Positions 1-5,889 of a DNA stretch of 10,154 bases are shown in pieces. The first letter of the stretch is position 1; each line of letters opens with the position of its first letter. The translations under genes were made by a program, and so were the position numbers. This DNA is from Baffinella frigidus (lineage: Eukaryota > Cryptophyceae > Cryptomonadales > Baffinellaceae), in NCBI GenBank assembly GCA_026770585.1, contig MU646704.1, positions 171,066 through 181,219 of the forward strand. The letters run 5' to 3'. The notes under the pieces are model-generated. The model was not told the DNA's origin. It worked only from the letters and a program-made list of their open reading frames with translations, and did no database searches.

Positions 1-31
1 CCCCCCTGCGAAGCGATCAACCGCCACGATG

Positions 32-777
32 AAAGCGCGCTGCGGCAAATGGGAGTAACGGACTTCCGGTTGAACCTCTCCCCGGGGTCGACCCCCCCGT
101 GAAGCGCCCTTCCCCGGTACAACCCCCGCCCTCAACCCAGCGATCAGAGCCTTTTGATTGTTCCTGACTTGACGGGCTTGCGGCTTCCCCTCTCCCTAGG
201 GTTGACCCCCCCGTTATCCGCCCTCCCCCAGTACAAAACGCCGCATTTACCTCAACAATCGGAGCGTTTGAGCGCACCGGGCTTAACGGACTTCCGGCTT
301 CACCTCTCCCCAGGGCCGACCCCCCCGTTATCCGCCCTTCCTTGGTACAAAACTGGAGAGGCAAAAGAGCGATCGGGGCGTTTGATCGTACCGGGCTTGA
401 CGGGCTTGTGGGAGAAGGTCTGGGTGGGGCCGAGCCCCCCTATAACCGCCCTTCCCCAGTACAAAACTCCCCCTCTTAACCCAGCAATCGGAGCGTTTGA
501 GCGTACCAGACTTGACGGGCTTGCGGGAGAAGGACTTGGCGGGGTCGTCGAACGACTTTTCTCGAGTTGACACGCTGAGTCTGCGGTACAAACCCGTCGA
601 CTCTCGAGCGAGAAAGCGCCGGGGCGCACCATATTAGTGAGCGCAAATAGACTATGAGCGTACCGGGCTTGACGGGCTTGCGGGAGAAGGTCTGGGTAGG
701 GCCGAGCCCCCCGTTATCCGCCCTTCTCCGGTACAAAACTCCCCAATTACTCCAACAATCGGAGCGTTTGAGCGTAC
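32..777. repeat. Imperfect tandem satellite, ~115-bp unit, about six copies
   Basis: Landmark GAGC(G)TTTGA or its equivalent occurs at 147, 262, 376, 491 and 762, a spacing of 114-115; the copy ending near 655 lacks the first half of the landmark. Each unit also has a GCCGAGCCCCCCGTTATCCGCC-like block and a GTACAAAAC block. On the minus strand the unit is the last ~30 nt of exon 5 (..FSRKPVKPG) plus its GT donor plus intron start. The units nearest exon 5 keep this best; those left of about 370 are more diverged. The spacing between the copies at 491 and 655 is enlarged (about 156 bp) by an unrelated-looking stretch at 553-650. Because 115 is not a multiple of three, the long open frames across the array on both strands are by-products. 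Confidence 0.85.
507..552 (-). pseudogene. Donor-side copy of FKBP exon 5 (46 nt)
   Basis: Reads FDDPAKSFSRKPVKSG in the exon frame and keeps the GT donor (506-505), but lacks the first 13 codons and any acceptor. It differs from exon 5 by Pro to Ser near the end. It sits inside the satellite, downstream of the true exon in gene order. Confidence 0.8.
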
Positions 778-862
778 CGGGCTTGACGGGCTTGCGGGAG
801 AAGGACTTGGCGGGGTCGTCGAAGGCCACGTGCGGCGCGAACCGGAACAGCCGCGTCTCGCC
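778..862 (-). CDS. FKBP exon 5: GExR...P..AFD segment
   Basis: 28 codons plus one base. The acceptor is CGGCAG/GGCGAG and the donor GCCCG/GTACGC. It reads GETRLFRFAPHVAFDDPAK, then a KPVKPG end, matching GQRAKLTISPDYAYG and the later IIPPHAT of FKBP12, with about three extra residues in the loop. Tyr82 is Phe. All 28 whole codons end in G or C. It is the only copy in the window having both an intact acceptor and an intact donor; the other copies (507-552, 1031-1095, 1238-1267, 1681-1696) are truncated on one side or both. Confidence 0.86.
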
Positions 863-3800
863 CTGCCGTTCGAAAACGCCGTTAACAATGTTTTTGCAGC
901 GTTTACAAACGTTTCACGACGCGCATAAAAGTTTTACCGCATTCCAAAACGTTTTACGGCGTTTTAAAAAAAATTACGGTATTTAAAACATGTTTTTAAG
1001 GCCTTTATAACTCACTAAAAGTATTCAAGAGAGAAGGACTTGGCGGGGTCGTCGAACGCAACGTGCGGTGCGAACCGGAACAGCCGCGTCTCGCCCTGCC
1101 GTTTGAATCGAACCGTTGAAACGTTTTTATCGAACCGTTAAAAAACGTTTTTGCGGCGTTTATAAACGTTGCACGACGCTTACAAACGTTTTACGGTGTT
1201 TTAAAACGTTTTGCGGTGTTTTAAAACGTTGTACGATGTCGTCGAACGCCAACAGCCGTGTCTCGCCCTGTATTATCCCTCAAGTGCCCAGTAGGCTCAT
1301 ACACCCTACGGTAGGGCCCTAGGACCTGCCTAGGGCGAGTTAGGGTGAATATTCACCCTATGGTCACTTAAGGGATATAAGGATTTGGGGGGTAAGGGTG
1401 TGGGGTTTCAAATGCGCCGTTGACGGAGGGGGGGAGAGGAAAGTTTGAGGGGAGTCGAACATTCAAGCGGACCGCGCCAGGTCAAAGGTCGAGAATTGAA
1501 CATTTTTATTTTACTACACGATCTAGAAGTAAAGTTGATTCTACCCGAGAAACACGCCAAAAGTGTTGGGAATTGGAGCTGTTTGCCGCCGGAGTTTCAA
1601 AAATCTGTACCACGATAAGCCATCTAAACTCTTTAGGGCCAACGAGTGTGTGTGAAACAGGAACTTATGACCTGGCGTGGACAGCCGCGTCTCGCCCTGG
1701 TGTTTGGGGTTTGGGGTTCGGGGTTCGGGGCATAGAGTTTTGAAACGCCGTTTCATCCCGCGGTCTATGGAGGAGGAGTTGGTCACGTGGCGTACCACGC
1801 CAGAGAGCTCGAGGGAAACCGACGCCTTATCCACGCCAGATCTGGCGTCGTTGACTCAAGTATTCAGGGTATTTCCCGTGAAAAATGTCAAAAGTGGATG
1901 TTTCGAGCCCTCTGGCGTGGTACGGCTTATCCGTGGGTGGTGTAAGGCTCATAACCTATTGTATAACCCAACTCAAGGCTAAAGGGCATATCTAGGACCT
2001 GTATCAAGAGTAAGAAAGAAGACGAGGAAAAGGCGGCGCGCTCTCTCCTCCAAACCCAGACTCCAAAGTTGACGGGGTTGTACCGCACACCCAGAACGTC
2101 AACTTGAGGATAGTCGGTCAACTTAACGGAGGCAAGAGCTAGGAATCTGGCGAAACCTTGCAACTCATCTGCCCTTTCTCCGGTGCACCCCGTGCCCTCT
2201 CTCCCTAGCGTGAAGCGGTCGTGTTTGTCAACTTATCAAATCGCGCTTTCCCCCCGTTTAGTCCCACTTCGGTAAAAAAAACAGCCCGGGGTCCACCAGC
2301 CTTCCCGGTTGGACCAAATCATCGTTTTAGACTTGAGATTTACCCTTGCAGAGACTGAGCTGAAATTGGGGTAGTTACGCCTACGGCGTTGACTACGGTA
2401 GGCCGTAGGCCCCCCCGACTCGGGTTTCTCGGAGGAGCCCTACGGTCCCCTACAGCCTACCCAAGTCAATACCGTAGGCGTGACTAAAATTGGGGTAGTT
2501 GTGTGGGGAGGAGGGGGGGACGACATCGCAGATGAGGCAACCTTCTCCCCTAGTCCGCTGTGTGTTAAGGGGGGCGCGTATCCAGAACATTCTGACTTGA
2601 TCTAGAGGCAGGTAAGGGGGGCGCGTGACCTTGCACATGCCCTTCATGCCCTCCTCCATCCCCGTGATCACGGTCCCCCCGCCGATCTTCACCTGCGATT
2701 CACTTTTTGATTTAAAACCTCGCGAGGTGAGTTTTTAACTTAAAAGCCCGCGAAGTGAGTTTTTTAAATTAAAAGCTCGGTCCCATAGGGAATTGGAGCT
2801 TTCCATTCAGAAATGAGGCTAACGGCTCCAATTCCCTAGGCGCATAGACTTTTATATCACTCAACTCAAGGCTGAAGGGCCTCATTTAGGACCTGTATCG
2901 AGAGTAATAAAGAAGAAGATTTCCTGCAAGGGCTCTTCATCCCCATGATCACTGTACTGCCAGCCAGAACATTTCGCCCAAGTCAACTGCCCCTGAAAAT
3001 CAGTTCTTAAGTCAAATGCCGGCTCCCAGAGCCGGTCCATCTAAACGAAATGGCAACTTACTGCCGAGGATCAGCTTTGTTGACTTAAGGTAAAAGATCC
3101 TGGCGGGCAGTGCACTGCCCCCCCGACGAACTTCAACGGCGTTCTCCAGAGGAAATGCCGTTACAACCTTTTTGAGGTCTTCACTTGAAAACGTCAAAAA
3201 GGTTGTAAAGGTCGCATTTTTAAAAAAAGGTTGTAAAGGTCGTAATTTCAAAAACGCACTGTTTCGAGTTTCTTAGCACACACGAAATCCCCAACTCGAC
3301 AACTCGGCAAAGAACGGCCAAGTCCTACCGGAATAACTCCACTCACTCCCATTTGGAATCGGAGCGTGGTCCCCCGGAAATTGGAACGCAGGGAGAGGCT
3401 CGCAACCTTGACACGTCTAGTTTGACCATCACTTTGACCACCCCACGATTCCCACACAGAGGGCTACCAAGGGATTTTCGGGCGCTGAGAGCCCGAGTTT
3501 CCGTTACCTTATCCGCAGGAACCCCCTACGTCCCTACGGGTTGCCTACTGTAGGGTCCTAGGTGTTATCAGGGGCTCGCAACCTTGACCCGTCTAGTTTG
3601 ACCATCAGTTTGACCATCAGTTTGAACATCACGGGGGGGACGTGACCTTGAACGGGGCGTCTCCGTTGGAGTCGAACTGCTGGTGCGAGGCCTCCACGAA
3701 CCCCGCGTGCTGGATCATCACCGTGTCGTCCTGCTGCACCTGCTCGCGCGCGAAACGACGTGATTCAGAGGTCGTGACACCTAGACACGATTACAAACAC

Positions 3801-4589
3801 GTCGTGATTCAGAGGTCGTGACGTGAAACGACGTGATTCAGAGGCCGTGACATCCAAACACGTTTTAAAAACACGCCGTGGCACGAAAACACGTTCTGAA
3901 ACCACGGAAACACGCGCGTTTCGGGGCCTCCACGAACCACGCTGAATCATCACCGTGCCGTCCTGCTGAACCTGGCGGGGTGATAGCGGGCAGCGTGAGC
4001 ACTCTGGTCCCGTCGCACCTCTCCCCCTAGCTCCATACCTCGGTCGTGTTTGTCAACTTGTTAAATCTCGCGTTTCCCCCTACCTGCAAATACGGAGACA
4101 CGAAGACAAGGTGTCAAGACGGGACCGAGCGTTTCACAGGTCGTGACACGCGCGAAAACACGAAAAAACAGAAACGCGCGTTTTCGGGGCCTCGACGGAC
4201 CCCGCGTGCTGGATCGTCACCGTGTGAGCCTGCTGCACCTGCAGGGGGGGGGCACGAAACCACGTTTTGAAAAACACGGAAATGCGTTTGAAACACGAAA
4301 CGTCGTTTTGGAAACGCGGAAACGCGCGTTTTCGGGGCCTCGGCGAAGCCCGCGTGGGTGATCGTCACGGTGTCCTTCTGTACCTGCAACGCGAAACGAC
4401 GTCTTTCAGAGGCCGTGACACGAAAACACGTTTTAGGGCTTAGGCTCCGTATTTTACCCTAGACGCTAAACCCTAAACTCTAAATTCTAAAATAAACTCA
4501 GCACCGTAACCCCTAAACCATAAACCTTAAACCCTAAAACCTACACCCTGACCCCTAAACTCTAAGCCCTAAGCCCTAAGCCCTAAATC

Positions 4590-4635
<46 letters not shown>

Positions 4636-5793
4636 ACTCTAAACCGTGTGGAGTAGATAAGACTCGGCAGCGCGCTGCATCGTGCTCCGCATCCCGAAAT
4701 CCATGCACCCACGGAGTATCCCTTAAGTGGCGAGTAGGCTCATACGCCCTACCGTAGGGGCCTAGGACCTACTTACGATCTCTTTGCGGTCAAATTCGAC
4801 CACATCGCCACTTGAGGGGTATGTAACCACCAGCCACCAGAAGTGAACCAAAAGAGAAGAGACTTTTATTGAACTTATGACGTCGGACCATAAACTTAAG
4901 GCGTCCAGAGAGGGCTCGAAATTAAAACCTCAAGGACCAAAACAGACGTTGATTCTCCCCGCAGACTAAACCCTGAGGGTTTAGTCTGCAGGGGTAATCA
5001 ACGTCTGCCATTCTTCGATTTGGTTCTCTTCTGGTGAATGGTGGTGGCGCATACACCCCGGGGCGTGTTCTAGATCACACGAACCCTAAACCCTGAGCCC
5101 TGAACGCTAAACCCCAAACGCTAAACCCAAGTGGGTTCCCGAACGGCGCGAGAGGCGTCATTCCACCAACCCTGAGAGAACGACCAAACCGCATTTGCGG
5201 TGGGGGCTGATGCGTGCCACAGCCGGTTGGATTCCGATGGGCAACAGCACAGATTAAGGAACCCCCAAAGGTGATTTGATCCGAGACCTCCTGCCCTCTC
5301 GGGAGACTTTTGCAGGCGAAGCATCCTCTAGCTCAGTCTCCGTCTGGTTGGGCTCATCAATCTGGTGAGCCCGGGCTCTTTTCTGCTCCAAACTTGACGA
5401 GTTTGTACCGCACAACCAGCATGTCAACTTGAGAACAGTCGGTCGACCCGAGTGAGGCAGAGCTAGATCGTCTGCCGACCTGGAACGCCTTGCAATCACC
5501 GTCCTCCTTGGTCTGGAACAAGATCCCCTCCACGGTTCCCCTGATCCACTCCTTCGGCTTATCTCCGAAAACATCCACGTCTGCAAGTGCCCCGCGTCAG
5601 CCGGAGTCAGGCAATGCACCCCATTCCTGGAAGAGGGATTGCCAAGCACACGACACAGGCCAGCAAGCGGAGATCACGCCGGGGCGGGCGCCGAACCTTC
5701 ATCGTCGTCCTCCTGCGCGTGGATCAGCGCGGCGGCGAGGCATAGGAGGATCAGGGCCATGAGGGCCAGGCTCCCTAGCTTTGGGGAACGCAT
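778..5793 (-). CDS. Secretory FKBP-type peptidyl-prolyl cis-trans isomerase, five exons, 3' end beyond window
   Basis: Spliced gene: join of 5697-5793, 5480-5580, 3647-3739, 2630-2692 and 778-862 on the minus strand, giving 146 whole residues plus a split glycine codon. FKBPs catalyse proline cis-trans isomerisation and assist folding; the signal peptide implies the ER lumen or secretory/plastid route. Against FKBP12, the stretch PFK..G..VI.GMEEG..GMC.GE.R...P..AFD aligns ungapped from Pro45 to Tyr82, straight across two splice junctions. Active-site positions kept: Phe36, Asp37, Phe46, Val55, Ile56, Ala81. Changed: Tyr26 to His, Trp59 to Met, Tyr82 to Phe, so isomerase activity and FK506 binding may be weak. 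The last beta strand with Phe99 must lie in an exon left of base 1. All junctions are GT-AG with consistent phase and no internal stop, so I infer a working gene. Family call is firm; subfamily (FKBP2/FKBP13-like lumenal) is a guess. Confidence 0.88.
885..1232. repeat. AACGTT-rich imperfect tandem filler in intron 4
   Basis: Repeated variants of AAAACGTTTTGCGGTGTTTT, with self-complementary AACGTT cores, run from about 885 to 1000 and 1115 to 1232, on both sides of the 65-nt exon 5 copy. Similar CGAAAACACGTTTT filler separates the exon 3 copies in intron 2. Confidence 0.7.
1031..1095 (-). pseudogene. Acceptor-side copy of FKBP exon 5 (65 nt)
   Basis: Begins at ACGGCAG/GGCGAG as the true exon does and encodes the same 22 residues GETRLF...SFS, with a few silent changes. 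It then departs and meets TAG four codons later. No donor follows. About 10 nt of intron before the acceptor are shared too. Confidence 0.85.
1238..1267 (-). pseudogene. Shorter acceptor-side copy of FKBP exon 5 (30 nt)
   Basis: Preceded by CAG, reads GETRL then L-A-F-D-D: the exon start fused to its later AFDD by an 18-nt in-frame deletion. It ends just after FDD. Confidence 0.72.
1276..1375. mobile_element. MITE-like foldback, family B, copy 1 (100 bp)
   Basis: Ends TCCCTCAAGTG and CACTTAAGGGA are inverted, flanked by TA on both sides (1274-1275, 1376-1377), consistent with TA target duplication. The inner GTAGGCTCATAC..CCCTAC and CCTAGG blocks match the copy at 4719-4819. No coding capacity. 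Confidence 0.75.
1681..1696 (-). pseudogene. Shortest acceptor-side copy of FKBP exon 5 (16 nt)
   Basis: CAG followed by 16 nt identical to the start of exon 5 (GETRL). On its own it could be chance, but it is the farthest member of a graded series. Confidence 0.5.
1791..1924. repeat. Foldback with 22-bp arms and a central palindrome
   Basis: CGTACCACGCCAGAG at 1791-1805 is exactly inverted at 1910-1924, and the arms extend to about 22 bp with one mismatch. The 16-bp palindrome ACGCCAGATCTGGCGT lies between at 1833-1848. Confidence 0.75.
1971..2021. repeat. Module shared by introns 3 and 4 (also 2863-2918)
   Basis: ACTCAAGGCT.AAGGGC, TAGGACCTGTATC.AGAGTAA and AAAGAAGA occur in the same order and orientation at 1971-2021 and 2863-2918. 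Confidence 0.8.
2061..2142. repeat. Module shared by introns 2 and 4 (also 5386-5465)
   Basis: About 80 bp in the same orientation: CTCCAAA.TTGACG, TTGTACCGCACA.CCAG, GTCAACTTGAG.A.AGTCGG, GAGCTAG recur in order. Confidence 0.82.
2216..2254. repeat. Second module shared by introns 2 and 4 (also 4041-4080)
   Basis: CGGTCGTGTTTGTCAACTT, then AAATC(T)CGCG and TTTCCCCC recur at 4041-4080. Both copies are preceded by a CTCTCCC(C)CTAG stretch. Confidence 0.8.
2363..2500. mobile_element. Inverted-repeat insertion flanked by 14-bp direct repeats
   Basis: AAATTGGGGTAGTT occurs at 2363-2376 and 2487-2500. Between them, ACGCCTACGGCGTTGACT and its inverted partner form imperfect terminal repeats of about 30 bp, with GGTAGGC and GTAGG extensions. 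The layout suggests a ~110-bp insertion with an unusually long target duplication, or an expanded palindrome. Confidence 0.65.
2630..2692 (-). CDS. FKBP exon 4: VIxGMEEGMxGMC segment
   Basis: 21 codons, phase 0 at both ends, every codon ending in G or C. The acceptor is ATCGCAG/GTGAAG and the donor TGCAAG/GTCACG. The core GTVITGMEEGMKGMC is the FKBP pocket helix segment (FKBP12 EVIRGWEEGVAQMS), with Val55 and Ile56 kept and Trp59 replaced by Met, a substitution I recall in other divergent FKBPs. Its donor shares GTCACG followed by a C run with the exon 3 donor, so introns 3 and 4 start alike. Confidence 0.88.
2701..2778. repeat. Short tandem repeat next to the exon 4 acceptor, ~33-bp period
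   Basis: TTTAAAACCTCGCGAGGTGAG, TTAAAAGCCCGCGAAGTGAG and TTAAAAGCTCGG follow one another. In gene order this lies just before the acceptor of intron 3 and supplies A/T-rich sequence there. Confidence 0.65.
2786..2838. repeat. Hairpin with 14-bp perfect arms
   Basis: TAGGGAATTGGAGC at 2786-2799 pairs exactly with GCTCCAATTCCCTA at 2825-2838, leaving a 25-nt loop. Within intron 3. Confidence 0.75.
2933..2952 (-). pseudogene. Fragment resembling FKBP exon 4 (20 nt)
   Basis: GTGATCATGGGGATGAAGAG against GTGATCACGGGGATGGAGGA of exon 4 (TVITGMEE), with GCAG a few bases before it. Short and imperfect, but it sits upstream of exon 4 just as the copies of exons 3 and 5 do. Confidence 0.55.
3161..3242. 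repeat. 15-bp inverted repeat plus AAAGGTTGTAAAGGTCG duplicates
   Basis: TTACAACCTTTTTGA at 3161-3175 is exactly inverted at 3194-3208. AAAGGTTGTAAAGGTCG is then repeated directly at about 3198-3214 and 3226-3242. Confidence 0.72.
3399..3635. repeat. Direct repeat at the start of intron 3 with 12-bp tandem
   Basis: GGCTCGCAACCTTGAC.CGTC, TAGTTTGACCATCA occurs at 3399-3448 and 3573-3635. The second copy expands ATCAGTTTGACC in tandem next to the exon 3 donor. Read on the minus strand both copies contain TCAAGGT, weakly like the TTCAAG/GT end of exon 3. Confidence 0.65.
3647..3739 (-). CDS. FKBP exon 3: first core strands and FDS motif
   Basis: 31 codons, phase 0 at both ends. The acceptor is GAGCAG/GTGCAG and the donor TTCAAG/GTCACG. 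It contains DDTVMIQHAGFVEA, equivalent to the FKBP12 strand with VHYTGMLED, then QFDSNGDAPFK, equivalent to KFDSSRDRNKPFK. It has one extra residue before FDS and a two-residue shorter loop after it. The Tyr26 position is His. 30 of 31 codons end in G or C. Without splicing the frame stops three codons past the donor. Three truncated copies of its 5' half lie upstream in intron 2. Confidence 0.87.
3751..3851. repeat. Tandem ACGTGATTCAGAGGTCGTGAC repeat at the intron 2 acceptor
   Basis: CGACGTGATTCAGAGG(T/C)CGTGAC occurs three times at about 3755, 3799 and 3828, and again, changed, at 4396-4420 before the first exon 3 copy. It is the sequence just before the exon 3 acceptor in gene order. Confidence 0.7.
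3925..3971 (-). pseudogene. Truncated copy of FKBP exon 3, frameshifted (47 nt)
   Basis: Starts at CCAG/GTTCAG, encodes VQQDGTVMIQ, then a 4-nt loss inside the HAGF codons breaks the frame. Similarity ends at GAGGCC, followed by CCGAAACGCGCG as in the other two copies. Confidence 0.82.
4188..4238 (-). pseudogene. Truncated copy of FKBP exon 3 (51 nt)
   Basis: 17 codons from CTGCAG/GTGCAG: VQQAHTVTIQHAGSVEA, open frame, ending at GAGGCC and followed by CCGAAAACGCGCG. It has no donor and lacks the FDS half. Confidence 0.84.
4336..4383 (-). pseudogene. Truncated copy of FKBP exon 3 (48 nt)
   Basis: 16 codons from TTGCAG/GTACAG: VQKDTVTITHAGFAEA, open frame, ending at the same GAGGCC. The shared block also reaches into the intron: CCTCTGAA..ACGTCGTTTCGCG before the acceptor (complement of 4391-4412) matches that before the true exon 3. 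Confidence 0.84.
4456..4644. repeat. Degenerate telomere-like tract, CCCTAAA to CCCTCAA
   Basis: Starts with CCCTAAA variants and resolves into at least seven clean CCCTCAA units around 4590-4637. The plant-type heptamer is the likely ancestor. It is interstitial, inside intron 2. Confidence 0.8.
4719..4819. mobile_element. MITE-like foldback, family B, copy 2 (101 bp)
   Basis: Ends TCCCTTAAGTGGCGA and TCGCCACTTGAGGGG are inverted with one mismatch region and flanked by TA (4717-4718, 4820-4821). It shares GAGTAGGCTCATAC and CCTAGGACCT with copy 1. Lies in intron 2. Confidence 0.78.
4829..5047. mobile_element. 219-bp foldback with nested near-perfect hairpin
   Basis: Outer arms: CCACCAGCCACCAGAAG, then GAACCAAA at 4829-4860, inverted at about 5015-5047. 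Inner hairpin: 31-nt arms 4943-4973 and 4977-5007, matching at 28 positions, with a 3-nt TGA loop. The arm ends in CTAAACCC, a telomere-like motif. No coding capacity. Confidence 0.75.
5082..5130. repeat. Short telomere-like run
   Basis: Seven-base units near CCCTAAA, CCCTGAG, CCCTGAA and CGCTAAA in register. Degenerate. Confidence 0.7.
5480..5580 (-). CDS. FKBP exon 2: N-terminal lead into the FKBP fold
   Basis: 101 bases: two bases completing Asp, then 33 codons starting VDVFGDKPKEW and ending KEDGDCKAFQ. The acceptor is CTTGCAG/AC and the donor CCAG/GTCGG, phase 0. The final part, ILFQTKEDGDCKAFQ followed by VQQDDTV of exon 3, matches the usual FKBP opening in which a strand and a 'ED-C' segment precede (K/Q)xGDxVxVHYTG. 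Its cysteine resembles the conserved one before the first core strand of lumenal FKBPs. Codon ends are less GC-rich (26 of 33) than in exons 3-5. Confidence 0.8.
5581..5696 (-). other. FKBP intron 1 (116 bp)
   Basis: GT at 5696-5695, AG at 5582-5581. It is short and free of recognisable repeats, in contrast to the other introns. The intron interrupts a codon after its first base. Confidence 0.78.
5697..5793 (-). CDS. FKBP exon 1: start codon and signal peptide
   Basis: Coding part of exon 1, 32 codons plus one base. It begins MRSPKLGSLALMALILLCLA: one basic Arg and Lys near the start, then a hydrophobic core of about 17 residues, then L-I-H-A before Q-E-D-D-D-E. This is a textbook ER signal peptide, with likely cleavage after the Ala of IHA (residue 26). 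The donor is GAAG/GTTCGG at 5696-5695; read through, the frame stops at TGA soon after (AP-rich tail), which supports splicing here. The split codon G/AC becomes Asp with exon 2. 26 of 32 codons end in G or C. No other in-frame ATG gives a better signal. Confidence 0.82.
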
Positions 5794-5889
5794 TTTCCTC
5801 GGCGCAATTCTGATACCAAAAGTCATTCTGACACCAAAAGTCGTTGACTTTGTGGGTTTCTGACAGATTTTGCCTGTCCCCCTCGTAAG
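5794..5889 (-). promoter_or_regulatory. Immediate 5' flank of the FKBP gene with an 18-bp tandem
   Basis: The sequence before the ATG contains a two-fold tandem of ATTCTGA(T/C)ACCAAAAGTC on the plus strand (about 5808-5843). It probably forms 5' UTR or proximal promoter. A TATATATA run lies farther out at 5963-5971, inside a repeat; whether it is a TATA box cannot be judged from sequence alone. Confidence 0.4.

Larger units (their letters stand above)
1..777 (-). other. Start of FKBP intron 5, runs off the left edge
   Basis: The GT donor is at 777-776. Nearly the whole visible part is the ~115-bp satellite described below. I see no final FKBP exon (a TLVFDVEL-like strand) in any minus-strand frame of this stretch, so it should lie beyond base 1. 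Confidence 0.7.
863..2629 (-). other. FKBP intron 4 (about 1.77 kb)
   Basis: GT at 2629-2628, AG at 864-863. It holds a 14-bp-flanked inverted-repeat element, three modules shared with introns 2 and 3, a foldback at 1791-1924, a TA-flanked foldback at 1276-1375, AACGTT-rich filler and three truncated copies of exon 5 that begin at copies of the acceptor. 1380-1680 shows no gene and no clear repeat. Confidence 0.78.
2693..3646 (-). other. FKBP intron 3 (954 bp)
   Basis: GT at 3646-3645, AG at 2694-2693. It begins with a GGTCAAACTGAT tandem run, then holds a repeated block (3573-3635 and 3399-3448), an inverted repeat at 3161-3208, a partial copy of exon 4 at 2933-2952, a module shared with intron 4 (2863-2918), a hairpin at 2786-2838 and a short tandem repeat close to the acceptor. 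3243-3398 and 3449-3572 show nothing else. Confidence 0.8.
3740..5479 (-). other. FKBP intron 2 (about 1.74 kb)
   Basis: GT at 5479-5478, AG at 3741-3740. In gene order it holds a module shared with intron 4 (5386-5465), a short telomere-like run, a 219-bp foldback element, a ~100-bp TA-flanked foldback, a telomere-like tract, and then three truncated copies of exon 3 separated by CGAAAACGCGCGTTT-rich filler. The stretch 5131-5385 shows nothing I recognise. Confidence 0.78.

Noticed and set aside
17-986. Several overlapping 80-140 codon open frames on both strands
   Set aside because: They cross the 115-bp satellite, whose period cycles all three frames. Only the FKBP exon 5 segment is coding.
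4114-4389. 91-codon minus-strand open frame as its own gene
   Set aside because: It begins in the truncated exon 3 copy at 4336-4383 and reads through intron filler into the next copy.
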